64,000 nucleotides of DNA from Dehalococcoidia bacterium (GTDB taxonomy: Bacteria; Chloroflexota; Dehalococcoidia; E44-bin15): assembly GCA_035528575.1 (NCBI GenBank), contig DATKYK010000021.1, positions 62,001 through 126,000 on the forward strand. The letters are read 5' to 3'. Positions 43,494 to 52,602 of the stretch are shown piece by piece (the first letter of the stretch is position 1; each line of letters begins with the position of its first letter). A program made the translations under genes and the position numbers. The notes under the pieces are model-generated. The model worked only from the letters and a program-made list of their open reading frames with translations, ran no database searches and was not told where the DNA came from.

Positions 43494-45014
43494 ATGAATT
43501 TTAGGGCGAAACAGGAGGCGATGAAGGTCTTAACCATGGTGCAGCAGCTTCTCGACCAGCGCTCGATCGAGAGCTACCTCACCGGTGGCTTTGTGCGCGA
43601 TGCCCTGATAGGGCGCGACAGCGGCGATATCGATATCGTCGTCGGAGCAGGGGCTATGGAACTGGCCCGTAGTTTCGCCGGAGACCTGGAGGGTACATTT
43701 GTGCCCCTGGATCAGGAAGACGGTATAGCCAGGGTGGTGCTCTCCGGGGAGAGATGGGGGGAGCAAAAAAGGCATTTTCATCTCGACCTCGCCACCATGC
43801 ACGGGAGCATTGCGGAAGACCTGGCACTGAGGGACTTCACCATTGACGCTATTGCCATAGATATGAGGGAAATTGCAAACCCCGGCGCTCCGCTCATCGA
43901 TCCATTTGGTGGGCAGCGGGACCTGGAGGCCGGGGTGGTGCGCGCCATCAGCGAAGAGGCTTTGCGGCGAGATCCGGCACGTCTGCTGCGCGCCCCGCGC
44001 CTGGCCGCCGAATTTGGCTTTTCGCTCGCCGATGAGACCAGAGCACAGATTGAGCGTCATCACCAGCTTATAACGCAGGTTGCCGCGGAGAGGGTGCGCG
44101 ATGAATTCTGTCGCCTGCTCGCCGCCCCAAAGGCGGCGGGGGGGCTTCGCCTGCTCGATGAGCTTGGCCTGCTTCTAGCCATCCTACCTGAGCTTTCACC
44201 CACCAAGGGGGCGGAGCAGCCCAAGGAGCACTATTGGGATGTGCTGGAGCATTCTATAGAGACGGTTGCCACTATCGAATTTCTGCTCCACATCGAAGGC
44301 CTGAAATACTCAAGCGATGAGGTGCTTAACCCTGTCCCCTGGTCGCTGGCACTGGAGGAGCACTTTGAGCAGGATATCTCCAGCGGCCACAGGCGCAAGA
44401 CCCTGCTCAAGCTCGCCGGGCTGCTCCACGATATTGCCAAGCCCCAGACCAGGAGCATCGATGAAAAGGGCCGGACACGCTTCCTCGGGCATGCCAGGGA
44501 GGGAGCGACTGTTGCTCAGGGCATGATGGAGCGACTGAGATTCAGCGTTCGGGAGAGAGAAATGGTTCAAAGAATGATCGAGCACCACCTGCGCCCGGGG
44601 CAGATGGCCGGTGAGGAGGAGCTTCCCACCCAGCGTGCCATCTATCGCTACTTCAGGGACACCGGCGATGTGGGCATCGATACCATCTTCCTCAATCTTG
44701 CCGATCACCTGGCAACCCGGGGTCCCGATCTGGAGCTTGAAGCGTGGCTCAGGCACGCCAGGAGTGCGTCCTATGTCCTGGAGCAGCGCTTCAGGGAGGA
44801 CGGCATCGTTTCACCGCCTAAGCTGATAAGCGGGCATGACCTAATCGATATACTGGGGATGAGGCCGGGACCGGAGCTCGGCCAGCTTCTGGAGGCAGTA
44901 CGCGAGGCGCAGGCTGACGGGGAGGTCGCCACCAGGGAGGACGCGCTCCTCTTCGTCCAAAAGCGAGGTACAGGGCAAGATCAACATAGTAATTCAGGAA
45001 TAAATAGTGAGTAA
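43494..45014 (+). CDS. CCA tRNA nucleotidyltransferase / poly(A) polymerase family with HD domain
   Basis: A 506 aa protein. The class II nucleotidyltransferase site GGFVRDALIGRDSGDIDIV is at residues 31-49 (metal aspartates 45 and 47), followed by RDFTIDAIAI and RDPARLLRAPRLAAEF. The middle of the protein has an HD phosphohydrolase domain (LLHDIAKP, HH in MIEHHLRPG). It would repair or complete the CCA end of tRNA. PcnB-type polyadenylation cannot be excluded. Its end overlaps the GTG start of secD by eight bases. Confidence 0.87.
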   Translation: MNFRAKQEAMKVLTMVQQLLDQRSIESYLTGGFVRDALIGRDSGDIDIVVGAGAMELARSFAGDLEGTFVPLDQEDGIARVVLSGERWGEQKRHFHLDLATMHGSIAEDLALRDFTIDAIAIDMREIANPGAPLIDPFGGQRDLEAGVVRAISEEALRRDPARLLRAPRLAAEFGFSLADETRAQIERHHQLITQVAAERVRDEFCRLLAAPKAAGGLRLLDELGLLLAILPELSPTKGAEQPKEHYWDVLEHSIETVATIEFLLHIEGLKYSSDEVLNPVPWSLALEEHFEQDISSGHRRKTLLKLAGLLHDIAKPQTRSIDEKGRTRFLGHAREGATVAQGMMERLRFSVREREMVQRMIEHHLRPGQMAGEEELPTQRAIYRYFRDTGDVGIDTIFLNLADHLATRGPDLELEAWLRHARSASYVLEQRFREDGIVSPPKLISGHDLIDILGMRPGPELGQLLEAVREAQADGEVATREDALLFVQKRGTGQDQHSNSGINSE

Positions 45015-46524
45015 AAAACATATCATAACCCTGGTGTGTATCGCCGTGCTGTTTGCCTTAAGCGTATCGATGCTGGCGGTCAACCGGATCGGGGGGCGGG
45101 AAGGGATGTCGCTAGGGCTAGACCTGCAGGGGGGAACCCACCTGGTATATGAGGCGGACTTCTCCGAGGTTCAGCCTGGCACTGAGGATGACGCAGTGGA
45201 GGTGGTACGGGAGATTATCGAGAAGCGGATCAATCGCTATGGGGTCTCCGAGCCGAATATCCAAATAATTGGCAGCGGCGCCGATTCCCGTATCTCAGTC
45301 CAGATACCGGGGGTTACCGAAGAGGAGGCCCTGTCACTGGTTGGGGCAGTGGCGGAACTGGACTTTAGAGAGCGGAAGGGCGCGGATGCCACCCTGGCCG
45401 AAGCAGCAGATAAGGGGGATACCCAGATTGCGGTTAGCGATACCACCGGCTTTGAATCGGGTGACACCTGCGTAGTTGGTATAAATAAGGAAAACTGGGA
45501 TACGGGGCAGATAGCAGCCATCAACAGCTCAAGCAGCATTTTCACCCTCGACTCAGAGCTCTTTTACTACCATCAGGCAGGTGAGCCGGTGAGTAACTGG
45601 ATCCCCGCTACCGGGACCATCGAGGGGGAGGAGATAGAGCTTGCCGGCAGGTATCTCCTGCCCAACAGCTATGTTGATGTACAACCGCAGACTGGGGAGC
45701 CGGTAGTGTACTTCGAATTAAATAGTGAGGGGGCCAGTCTTTTTTCCCAGATCACCGGTCGGCTCATCGGGCAGCCTCTGGGCATCTTTCTCGATGATGA
45801 GATTATCTCGGCACCGACAGTCCAGTCTCAGATCAGCAATAAGGGTATCATCGAGGGGTTAACCTACGATGAGGCGAGGCTGCTATCCAGCCAGCTTAAT
45901 GGTGGGGCGCTGCCCCTCCCCCTGGGACACTGGGAGGGGGACGAGTTCTACAATGACCCGGCGGTAATACAGAGCGTCGATGCCACCCTTGGTGCCGACT
46001 CCCTGAAGAAGAGCCTCATCGCAGGGATAATCGGTCTGGTGCTGGTGCTGGCGTTCATGACCCTTTACTATCGCCTGCCCGGCGTGCTGGCCTGCGCTGC
46101 CCTGCTTATCTATGGCGCTATCATGCTCGCCATTTTCAAGATGGTCCCCATGACCCTCACCCTGGCGCACATCGCTGCTTTCATCCTCTCCATAGGTATG
46201 GCAGTTGATGCCAATGTCCTGATATTCGAGAGGATGAAGGAGGAGCTAAGGTCGGGAAAGCCACTTAAGGCTGCTGTTGAGGCTGGCTTTAACCGCGCCT
46301 GGCCGGCGATTCGCGATAGCAATTTCTCCACCCTCATTACCTGTGTCATCCTCTTCTGGTTTGGGAGCAGGATCATAGCCGCGCCCCTGGTGATGGGTTT
46401 TGCGCTGACCCTGGGCGTCGGCGTTGTTATAAGTATGCTCACCGCGATCGTGGTGACCAGGAGTTTTCTGCGCACAATGGTGTTCACCTCGCTGGCGGGG
46501 AAGGCTTCATTATTTCGACCATGA
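45007..46524 (+). CDS. secD: protein translocase subunit SecD
   Basis: A 505 aa inner-membrane protein that uses the proton gradient to pull proteins through SecYEG. It has one N-terminal helix, the GLDLQGGTHLVYEAD motif, a large extracytoplasmic region (about 40-320) with an inserted segment rich in TGFESGDTCVV-type strands, and a C-terminal bundle of five helices with SIGMAVDANVLIFERMKEE. GTG start within the previous gene. SecF follows 13 bases later. Confidence 0.94.
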   Translation: MSKKHIITLVCIAVLFALSVSMLAVNRIGGREGMSLGLDLQGGTHLVYEADFSEVQPGTEDDAVEVVREIIEKRINRYGVSEPNIQIIGSGADSRISVQIPGVTEEEALSLVGAVAELDFRERKGADATLAEAADKGDTQIAVSDTTGFESGDTCVVGINKENWDTGQIAAINSSSSIFTLDSELFYYHQAGEPVSNWIPATGTIEGEEIELAGRYLLPNSYVDVQPQTGEPVVYFELNSEGASLFSQITGRLIGQPLGIFLDDEIISAPTVQSQISNKGIIEGLTYDEARLLSSQLNGGALPLPLGHWEGDEFYNDPAVIQSVDATLGADSLKKSLIAGIIGLVLVLAFMTLYYRLPGVLACAALLIYGAIMLAIFKMVPMTLTLAHIAAFILSIGMAVDANVLIFERMKEELRSGKPLKAAVEAGFNRAWPAIRDSNFSTLITCVILFWFGSRIIAAPLVMGFALTLGVGVVISMLTAIVVTRSFLRTMVFTSLAGKASLFRP

Positions 46525-46537
46525 GAGAGAAGCTTAA

Positions 46538-47464
46538 ATGATTGATTTTGTTGGCAGGAGAAAATGGTATTTCCTCATCTCGGGGGTAATCCTCCTCGTA
46601 GGGGTCATTTTCCTGGGCTCCGCCGGCATCCAGAGGGGAATAGAGTTCACCGGCGGCACCATAATGACCGTGAAATTCGAACAGGAGGTGGCACAGGATG
46701 ACCTTCGCGCGGCGATGGCGGGGTTGGGCTACGATGACGCCATCATCCAGTGGAGCGATGAGGCCGGGGCTTTCATCATCCGAACCAAGGAGCTTCTGGA
46801 AGAAGCCCAGGCGGTGATAGAGGAGGCCTTGACCGAGGAGTTCGGATCGCTTACCGTCAGTGATATCTATGCTATCTCGGGAAGCATTGCCAGTGAGATC
46901 GAGGGTAATGCAACCATCGCCGTTTTCGTAGCCGCCATCGGCATCCTGCTCTACGTTACCTGGGCCTTCCGAAAGGTAATGAAGTCTTTCCGCTTCGGCG
47001 TGTGTGCCATCGTGGCTTTAGTCCACGATGTGCTGATTGTGCTGGGCGTATTCTCCGTGCTGGGCGTGCTCTTCGATATAGAGATAGATGCTATGTTCAT
47101 CACCGGTGTACTCACCGTTATTGGCTACAGCGTGAATGATACCATCGTGGTCTTCGACCGCGTCAGGGAGAACATGCTTAAGAGCCCGGGGAGCCCGCTT
47201 GAGACCACGGTCAACCGCAGCATTATGGAAACGCTGGGGCGCTCCCTCAACACCAGCATAACCACCCTGTTTGTCCTGCTGGCTTTGCTCCTCCTGGGCG
47301 GGACAACCATCAGCGACTTCGTCCTTGTCCTCCTGATCGGAGTGATCTCAGGTACCTACAGCTCCATCTGCATCGCCAGCCAGCTGCTCATCGTCTGGGA
47401 GAACGGTACCTTCAGCCGGTTTTTCCGGCGCGTAGTCCCCAAGCGCGCACCCGCTACGGGGTGA
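46538..47464 (+). CDS. secF: protein translocase subunit SecF
   Basis: A 308 aa partner of SecD. It starts MIDFVGRRKWYFLISG, has GIEFTGGTIMTVKF after the first helix, a short extracytoplasmic region, and the five-helix bundle with VIGYSVNDTIVVFDRVREN. It lies in the secDF order with the cation transporter gene three bases downstream. Confidence 0.94.
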   Translation: MIDFVGRRKWYFLISGVILLVGVIFLGSAGIQRGIEFTGGTIMTVKFEQEVAQDDLRAAMAGLGYDDAIIQWSDEAGAFIIRTKELLEEAQAVIEEALTEEFGSLTVSDIYAISGSIASEIEGNATIAVFVAAIGILLYVTWAFRKVMKSFRFGVCAIVALVHDVLIVLGVFSVLGVLFDIEIDAMFITGVLTVIGYSVNDTIVVFDRVRENMLKSPGSPLETTVNRSIMETLGRSLNTSITTLFVLLALLLLGGTTISDFVLVLLIGVISGTYSSICIASQLLIVWENGTFSRFFRRVVPKRAPATG

Positions 47465-47467
47465 TAC

Positions 47468-48385
47468 ATGTTTAACACTAAAACCAGCGCCGCTGGGCTT
47501 ACCATTGGTACCGTTGCCTCGCTCATCCTGCTTAAGGTTACAGTAGGCATAATTAGCGGGAGCGTCAGCATCATTGCTCAGGCTGTAGACAGCCTGCTTG
47601 ACCTTTTCGCCTCATTAGTCACCTTCTTCAGCCTGCGATTCGCAGCCAAGCCAGCCGATAGGGAGCATCCCTTTGGTCATGGGAAGGTGGAGAGCATTAG
47701 CGGTGTGGTGCAGGGTGGGCTGATTTTTGCCGCCGCCGCCTTCATCCTTTACCAAGCGATAACCAGAATCATAGTGGGAGCGTCCATCGAGTATGTGACC
47801 GCAGGGATCGGGGTTATGGCGGTCTGCATAGTAGTCAACATCCTCGTCTCCCGCCACCTGCTACGGGTAGCCAGAAAAACAGACTCGGCAGCGCTGGAGG
47901 CAAACGCTCGAAATTTGGCTACCGATGTCTACACCGCGCTAGGGGTGTTGGTTGGGCTGGTTGCTGTTCGTATAACCGGGCTAAATATTCTCGACCCCAT
48001 TATTGCTATCGCTGTGGTGATGTTTATATTAAAAACGGCGTATGACGTAATGAGGAAGTCATTTCCTCACCTCATTGACGTCAGGCTGCCAGAGGATGAG
48101 GAGAAGCTCATAGAATTCACCATAAGAGAGCATATGGGGGAGCTGGTAAGCTTCCACAGTCTGCGCACCCGAAAGGCGGGAAGCGAGCGCTACATCGAGC
48201 TACACATGATAGTGGCCAGAGACGCCAGCGTGGAGAGGGCACACAAGCTATGTGACCACCTGGAGGAGGAAATCAAGTCGAAGCTTCCCAATTCAGACGT
48301 GACGATCCATGTCGAACCATGCGATAGGGAGTGCGACAGTTGCCCCGATAACTGCCCCCAGCACCAGATAACGCCAGGGCCCTAG
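47468..48385 (+). CDS. cation diffusion facilitator family transporter
   Basis: A 305 aa metal/proton antiporter with about six helices and a cytoplasmic C-terminal domain. The TM2 metal site is D41xxxD45 and HPFGHGK (67-73) is intact. In TM5 the usual HxxxD is N149xxxD153, so the first ligand differs from typical zinc or iron transporters and the metal is uncertain. The C terminus carries CDRECDSCPDNC, which may bind metal. It follows secF by three bases, and its end overlaps the convergent deacetylase gene by four bases. Confidence 0.85.
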   Translation: MFNTKTSAAGLTIGTVASLILLKVTVGIISGSVSIIAQAVDSLLDLFASLVTFFSLRFAAKPADREHPFGHGKVESISGVVQGGLIFAAAAFILYQAITRIIVGASIEYVTAGIGVMAVCIVVNILVSRHLLRVARKTDSAALEANARNLATDVYTALGVLVGLVAVRITGLNILDPIIAIAVVMFILKTAYDVMRKSFPHLIDVRLPEDEEKLIEFTIREHMGELVSFHSLRTRKAGSERYIELHMIVARDASVERAHKLCDHLEEEIKSKLPNSDVTIHVEPCDRECDSCPDNCPQHQITPGP

Positions 48386-49416
48386 TCCAGTCCGTGAGCA
48401 CCCCTTACCGCCTGAAAGAGTGCCTCAATATCTGGCCTCCCCCTTGCTGCGGGAGGCTCGCCCATGGGGTCGACGATATCGGGGTTGCCCAGGAGCACAT
48501 CCAGTGTCGCCCTTATCGATGAGGCCAGCGCATCGAGGTTATAGCCACCCTCCAGGGTAAAGACCAGCCGCTCATCGCAGAGCTCATCGGCCAGCCCTTT
48601 CAGTATGCGAACTATCTTGGCATAGCCGGTGGTGCTCAGTTGCATGAGCGATATCTGGTCGCTCCAGTGGGCGTCGTAGCCTGCTGAGACCAGGATGAGC
48701 TGGGGCCGAAAGCGCCTCGCTACCGGCGACAGAACCTCACCATACACCCGCAGGTATTCCTCGTTGCCACACCAGCCGGGCAGGGGTACATTCACCGTGG
48801 CTCCCTTGCCGTCCCCCTCCCCGGTCTCATCGACACGACCGCTCCCGGGGTAAAAGGGGTACTGGTGTGTAGAGAAGTAGAGGACACGGGGGTCACTATA
48901 AAAGGCGTCCTGAGTCCCATTCCCGTGATGGACGTCGAAGTCAGCTATAAGGATGCGCTCCAGGCGGTGCTTGTCCATGGCATGCCTGGCAGCGACGGCT
49001 ATGTTGTTGAACAGGCAGAAACCCATTGCCTCCCAGCGGACCGCGTGGTGCCCCGGGGGTCTTACCAGGGCGAAGGCGCTCTTTACCTCCCCTGCCATCA
49101 CCGTGTCAACCGCCTCTATGAGGCCACCGGCGGCTTTGAGCGCTGCGTTATAGGAGCCTGCTGAGACCACGGTATCGGGGTCGAGCGCGCCGCCGCCCCC
49201 CCGGGCGAAGGACTCCACATAGGAGATATACCCCGGGGCGTGCACCGTCGAGAGTTCCTCCACAGTGGCGGCACGGGGGCTAATCCGGGAAAGCTGCTCC
49301 ATCATACCGGTACGCTCCAGGTGCTTCATGGTCTTTGTCAGCCGTGATGCGTTCTCGGGGTGCGGCCCGGTATCGTGCTCCAGGTAGATAGGGTCATATA
49401 CCAGTCCTGCGCTCAC
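48382..49416 (-). CDS. histone deacetylase family protein (AcuC/acetylpolyamine amidohydrolase-like)
   Basis: A 344 aa zinc-dependent deacylase of arginase/HDAC fold. Catalytic signs are RPPGHHAV, DFDVHHGNGTQDAF (zinc ligands) and VSAGYDAHWSD. Bacterial members deacetylate polyamines, acetyl-CoA synthetase or small molecules. The frame extends to 49467, but the GTG at 49416 is preceded by AAGGAGGG and begins in the family-typical way (GLVYDPIYLEHDTG). It is convergent with the cation transporter gene. Confidence 0.87.
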   Translation of the reverse strand: MSAGLVYDPIYLEHDTGPHPENASRLTKTMKHLERTGMMEQLSRISPRAATVEELSTVHAPGYISYVESFARGGGGALDPDTVVSAGSYNAALKAAGGLIEAVDTVMAGEVKSAFALVRPPGHHAVRWEAMGFCLFNNIAVAARHAMDKHRLERILIADFDVHHGNGTQDAFYSDPRVLYFSTHQYPFYPGSGRVDETGEGDGKGATVNVPLPGWCGNEEYLRVYGEVLSPVARRFRPQLILVSAGYDAHWSDQISLMQLSTTGYAKIVRILKGLADELCDERLVFTLEGGYNLDALASSIRATLDVLLGNPDIVDPMGEPPAARGRPDIEALFQAVRGAHGLD

Positions 49417-49715
49417 AATCCCTCCTTTTTTCGCCCTGGGCGCTATGTAGTGAGAAGTTAGAATCAACCGTTAAGAAAATTGCCCAAGAAACAGTTGCTG
49501 CTTTTTCTTTCTTGACGCGGCGTTTATCGCCCAAAAATCTTTGGTGCCAAATTATAATATCAGACCCTGCTCCTCCAGGCAATTGCCGACGTTCTCGTCC
49601 GAATAGACAGTTGACACATCCTCATCATTGCCAGGGGCCCTTTTCCTTGTCATTGCTACGTCCCCTCGCTAGCAGGAATCTGGAAAGGAGGAACCTATTT
49701 TCTCCCACCCGCCCG

Positions 49716-49798
49716 CCCTGAGGGATATTTATGCCCCGATATATCGGGGAGACCCCCGCCAGAGGGGGTTCCCCTCTGGACTCCCCTTTATTACTCTT
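49716..49798 (+). repeat. dispersed hairpin repeat, copy C
   Basis: CCCCGATATATCGGGG, GAGACCCCC, then a perfect hairpin CCAGAGGGG-GTT-CCCCTCTGG, and CCCCTTTATTA. It matches copy B at 21745-21835 in order and flanks. The second hairpin is fully paired here and keeps pairing in copy B despite base changes. Confidence 0.72.
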
Positions 49799-49815
49799 GC
49801 CTGGTGAGACTTACG

Positions 49816-49964
49816 TCAATATGTTATTGCGAGCCCCGATTTCTCGGGGCGTGGCAATCCCCACGTCTCACAAAAGGACAACACTGGGATTGCTACGTCC
49901 CCCGAGGCCGACATGTCGGCCGACGCTTCGGCCCACGTCGGGGTCCTCGCAATGACAGGTAAAG
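49816..49964. repeat. MITE-like element with inverted ends
   Basis: ATTGCGAG at the left and CTCGCAATGACA at the right are inverted copies; inside are GGCAATCCC/GGGATTGC and the perfect 16-base palindrome GGCCGACATGTCGGCC. Related to the element at 16963. No coding capacity. With copy C it fills most of the gene-free stretch 49417-50063. Confidence 0.65.
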
Positions 49965-50011
49965 GCGGGTAAACGATTACGTTTCGCTGATGTACTGACG
50001 AATTCGGCGCA

Positions 50012-50040
50012 TTGCCCCCGTTAGGTCGCTATGCTATACT
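50012..50040 (+). promoter_or_regulatory. extended -10 promoter before the DUF3467 gene
   Basis: TTGCCC (50012-50017, 4 of 6), a 17-base spacer and TGCTATACT, an extended -10 with TATACT at 50035-50040. The start should be near 50047, leaving about 16 bases to the ATG. Confidence 0.6.
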
Positions 50041-50063
50041 CCTCATGGCGATAGGAGGAGTAT

Positions 50064-50381
50064 ATGCCTGAAGAGAAAGAGATCCCCGAGGTTTACGCGG
50101 ACCAGTTTATGGTCAGCGGAGGGCCCTATGGGGTGGTGATTAACTTCAATAAAAGCCCTGCTGAACCCGGCCCTGGTAAGGTGCCCGAGACGACGGCCCG
50201 CGTTCGGATGAGCTACGAGCATGCCAAGATGGTGTCCTTTATGCTATGCCGACACATCAAGAAGATAGAGCGTGATTCGGGGATCTCATACCCTGTTCCC
50301 CAAAAGGTTCTTTCCAGTCTCAGCGTTGGATTGGAGGACTGGGACACATTTTGGAAATCGCCCCCTGAGTTTGGTGGGTAG
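50064..50381 (+). CDS. DUF3467 domain-containing protein
   Basis: A 105 aa protein whose middle (YADQFMVSGGPYGVVINFNKSP...RVRMSYEHAKMVSFML) matches the small DUF3467 family. Members are widespread in bacteria and archaea, of unknown function. AGGAGG precedes the ATG. It is followed by nurA after about 100 bases, so a link with DNA-end processing is possible but unproven. Confidence 0.7.
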   Translation: MPEEKEIPEVYADQFMVSGGPYGVVINFNKSPAEPGPGKVPETTARVRMSYEHAKMVSFMLCRHIKKIERDSGISYPVPQKVLSSLSVGLEDWDTFWKSPPEFGG

Positions 50382-50484
50382 AAACTTTTCATATCCGTGC
50401 GATTTGTTATCTTGCCATCCTCAACTCAGGTAGAGATATGCGATTTCGTAGAATATAGTCTGAGAAAGGGCGAAAGAGGCGAAA

Positions 50485-51684
50485 ATGCCCCTGGACCTCA
50501 GCCAGGTTGCCGCCCAGATCGAGGGACTGGCGGCGAAGCTCAGGGTGGAGGAAAAAGAGCGGGGGGAACGACTGGAGCGTGCCCTCAAGCTCCTTCAAGC
50601 TGCCGATGTCTCCTCCCTGAAGCGTAAGATCGCCTCTAGCAAGACCACCTGGCTGGTCGCCGGGCTGACCGAAGGGCTGGCACAATGTTATGAAGCGCCA
50701 CCTTGCCCCCCGGAATTAACCGTCCTCGCTACCGATGGCTCCCATATAGATGTTGACCGCCATAGCTCGGTGAGATGCTATCTGATCAATATCGGAAGCG
50801 CCATCCTTCACTACGGGAAAAACCCCGATGCCCAGCTTTTAAGCGATGCCAGCCTCTTTTTCGGCGATGACCTGGTGCTAAGCGACAGCGCTGGCAGGGA
50901 GGAGCTTATCGAGGGTGCTCTTTTGGGGGTAAAGCGGAGCGTTTTGGAGTGCCAGGCACTTGCAGGAACCGCTCAGGAACTCCCCGGTGAGAGGCCTACC
51001 CTCGCTCTCATCGATGGCTCGCTCATCCTATGGGGGCTGGCGGGAAGGGACTTCGAGGAGGCTAAGGGATTCGTCAGGGAGGAGCTTCTCAATCGTCAGT
51101 ATCTGGGGAGCCTCGACCAAATGAAACGATATGGCGAGAACAAACCTCTCGCCCTTGCCAGCTACATCAGCTTTCCCCGCAGCACCGACGTGGTAAACGC
51201 TCTGAGGGTCGCCCTATGCCCCCACGATACCGCTGACTGCGACCGCTACTGCGCCGTGGGTAGGGGGAGGGAGTGCGAGGGCGTAGCCGGCATCCAGGAC
51301 CGCGACCTTTTCGGCTCTATCCTTGGCTATGGCGAGAGGTCGCCTGTATTTATAAGCGGCTCCCGGTTCATGCAGAGGCATTACGGTGAACACCAGATCC
51401 ACTTCTTCTACCTCAAGCTGGACGAGGAAGTGGCCAGGGTGGAGATTCCGCAGTGGGTTGCCGAGAAAGAGGATTCGGTAAATCTGGTTCACGCCCTCGT
51501 GCTCGACCAGTGCCGCCGCGGGCATGGCTACCCGGTGGCGCTGATGGAGGCGCATGAGAAGGCGGTGGTTACAGGTGCCGACCGCGAGAATTTCTGGGGG
51601 CTGGTGGAGCTTTCGCTCGCTGATGAACGCCTCAATATCCGGAGCTCAGGCAAGAGCCGGAGCAAGCGGACAAGGTGGGTGTAG
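50485..51684 (+). CDS. nurA: NurA domain nuclease
   Basis: A 399 aa protein with the NurA nuclease features: the metal-binding strand LATDGSHIDVDRH (Asp84), LALIDGSLILW (second acidic site), and a C-terminal HALVLDQCRRGHGYP...EAHEKAVV segment. NurA works with the HerA ATPase to resect double-strand breaks in archaea and some bacteria. HerA is encoded 3 kb downstream, separated by four unrelated genes. An N-terminal coiled coil (residues 10-35) is likely. Confidence 0.82.
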   Translation: MPLDLSQVAAQIEGLAAKLRVEEKERGERLERALKLLQAADVSSLKRKIASSKTTWLVAGLTEGLAQCYEAPPCPPELTVLATDGSHIDVDRHSSVRCYLINIGSAILHYGKNPDAQLLSDASLFFGDDLVLSDSAGREELIEGALLGVKRSVLECQALAGTAQELPGERPTLALIDGSLILWGLAGRDFEEAKGFVREELLNRQYLGSLDQMKRYGENKPLALASYISFPRSTDVVNALRVALCPHDTADCDRYCAVGRGRECEGVAGIQDRDLFGSILGYGERSPVFISGSRFMQRHYGEHQIHFFYLKLDEEVARVEIPQWVAEKEDSVNLVHALVLDQCRRGHGYPVALMEAHEKAVVTGADRENFWGLVELSLADERLNIRSSGKSRSKRTRWV

Positions 51685-51716
51685 GGATTATGGAAATAAT
51701 AAAAGGGGGCGGCAAC

Positions 51717-52517
51717 ATGAAAGACAAAATATTAAAGGAAATTCAGAAGACAGGTTATCCTCTTGAGCTTCAAGTGGGAAATATCTTCTCCAAATGCGGT
51801 TGGCCTAATATTCATTATAACAGATATTATCTTGATAGGGATGAGCAAAAAGGAAGGGAAATCGATATTTCAGCCTATTATAATGTATATTCTGCAGAAG
51901 GTAGCGTATTTGTAAGAGTAGGAATATACCTTATATGCGAGGTGAAGTGGTCGGCGGAAAAACCGTGGGTCATATTTTCGACTGAAAAAGGCTTTTTAGA
52001 AGGGGGCGGCTGGCTCAGATTGCACTATGTTAACGAAGTAAATTCTAATGATATAAAGGGTGACGAAATAGACAAAGGCTCGTCCTTCAGTAAGTTTTCG
52101 AGAATAGGCAGATCGTATGTTGAAGCTGGAAAACGAAGCAATAAGCCTTCAGGGATTTTCGGCGCCTTGACTTCAGTAGTAAAAGCAGCTGAGGACTGTA
52201 GGGAGAGAAACTTCAAAGCTATGGAAAGAATCATAGGAAAAGATGAGGATATTAAACAGATATGTTTCGTTGAGCCTGTTGTGGTTCTCAACGGGTTATT
52301 ATACGAAGCTTACTTGGATAAAAAAGATGAACTGGAGTTAAATGAAATTGATCAGATTCTTGTATCATTCGGCTATATTTCCTCAGAATACCAGCATCGT
52401 CACTATTTGGTTGATGTAGTTACAGTTAAAGAATTGCCCAATTTATTATCAAGCAAGAAAGAATGGATTAATGGTATAAAGGATATCATAGTAAATAACC
52501 TAAATCAAAAAGGCTAA
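51717..52517 (+). CDS. PD-(D/E)XK nuclease-like protein
   Basis: A 266 aa protein of unknown family. The order GREIDI (Glu48, Asp50) and CEVKW (Glu75, Lys77) spaced by 24 residues fits the D...ExK active site of restriction-type nucleases, with a preceding helix ELQVGNIFSKCGW that would supply a first acidic residue. The rest is lysine-rich and A+T-rich, unlike its neighbours, indicating recent acquisition. Frame is open to 51675, but GGGGGC before the ATG at 51717 is preferred. It follows nurA by 32 bases. Confidence 0.6.
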   Translation: MKDKILKEIQKTGYPLELQVGNIFSKCGWPNIHYNRYYLDRDEQKGREIDISAYYNVYSAEGSVFVRVGIYLICEVKWSAEKPWVIFSTEKGFLEGGGWLRLHYVNEVNSNDIKGDEIDKGSSFSKFSRIGRSYVEAGKRSNKPSGIFGALTSVVKAAEDCRERNFKAMERIIGKDEDIKQICFVEPVVVLNGLLYEAYLDKKDELELNEIDQILVSFGYISSEYQHRHYLVDVVTVKELPNLLSSKKEWINGIKDIIVNNLNQKG

Positions 52518-52602
52518 ATACTTGCTTATTGTTTACACGTATATCGCGTATATCAAAACGCAGAGGCATGATATGGCATTGGGACAAAGAAAGGAGGATT
52601 TT

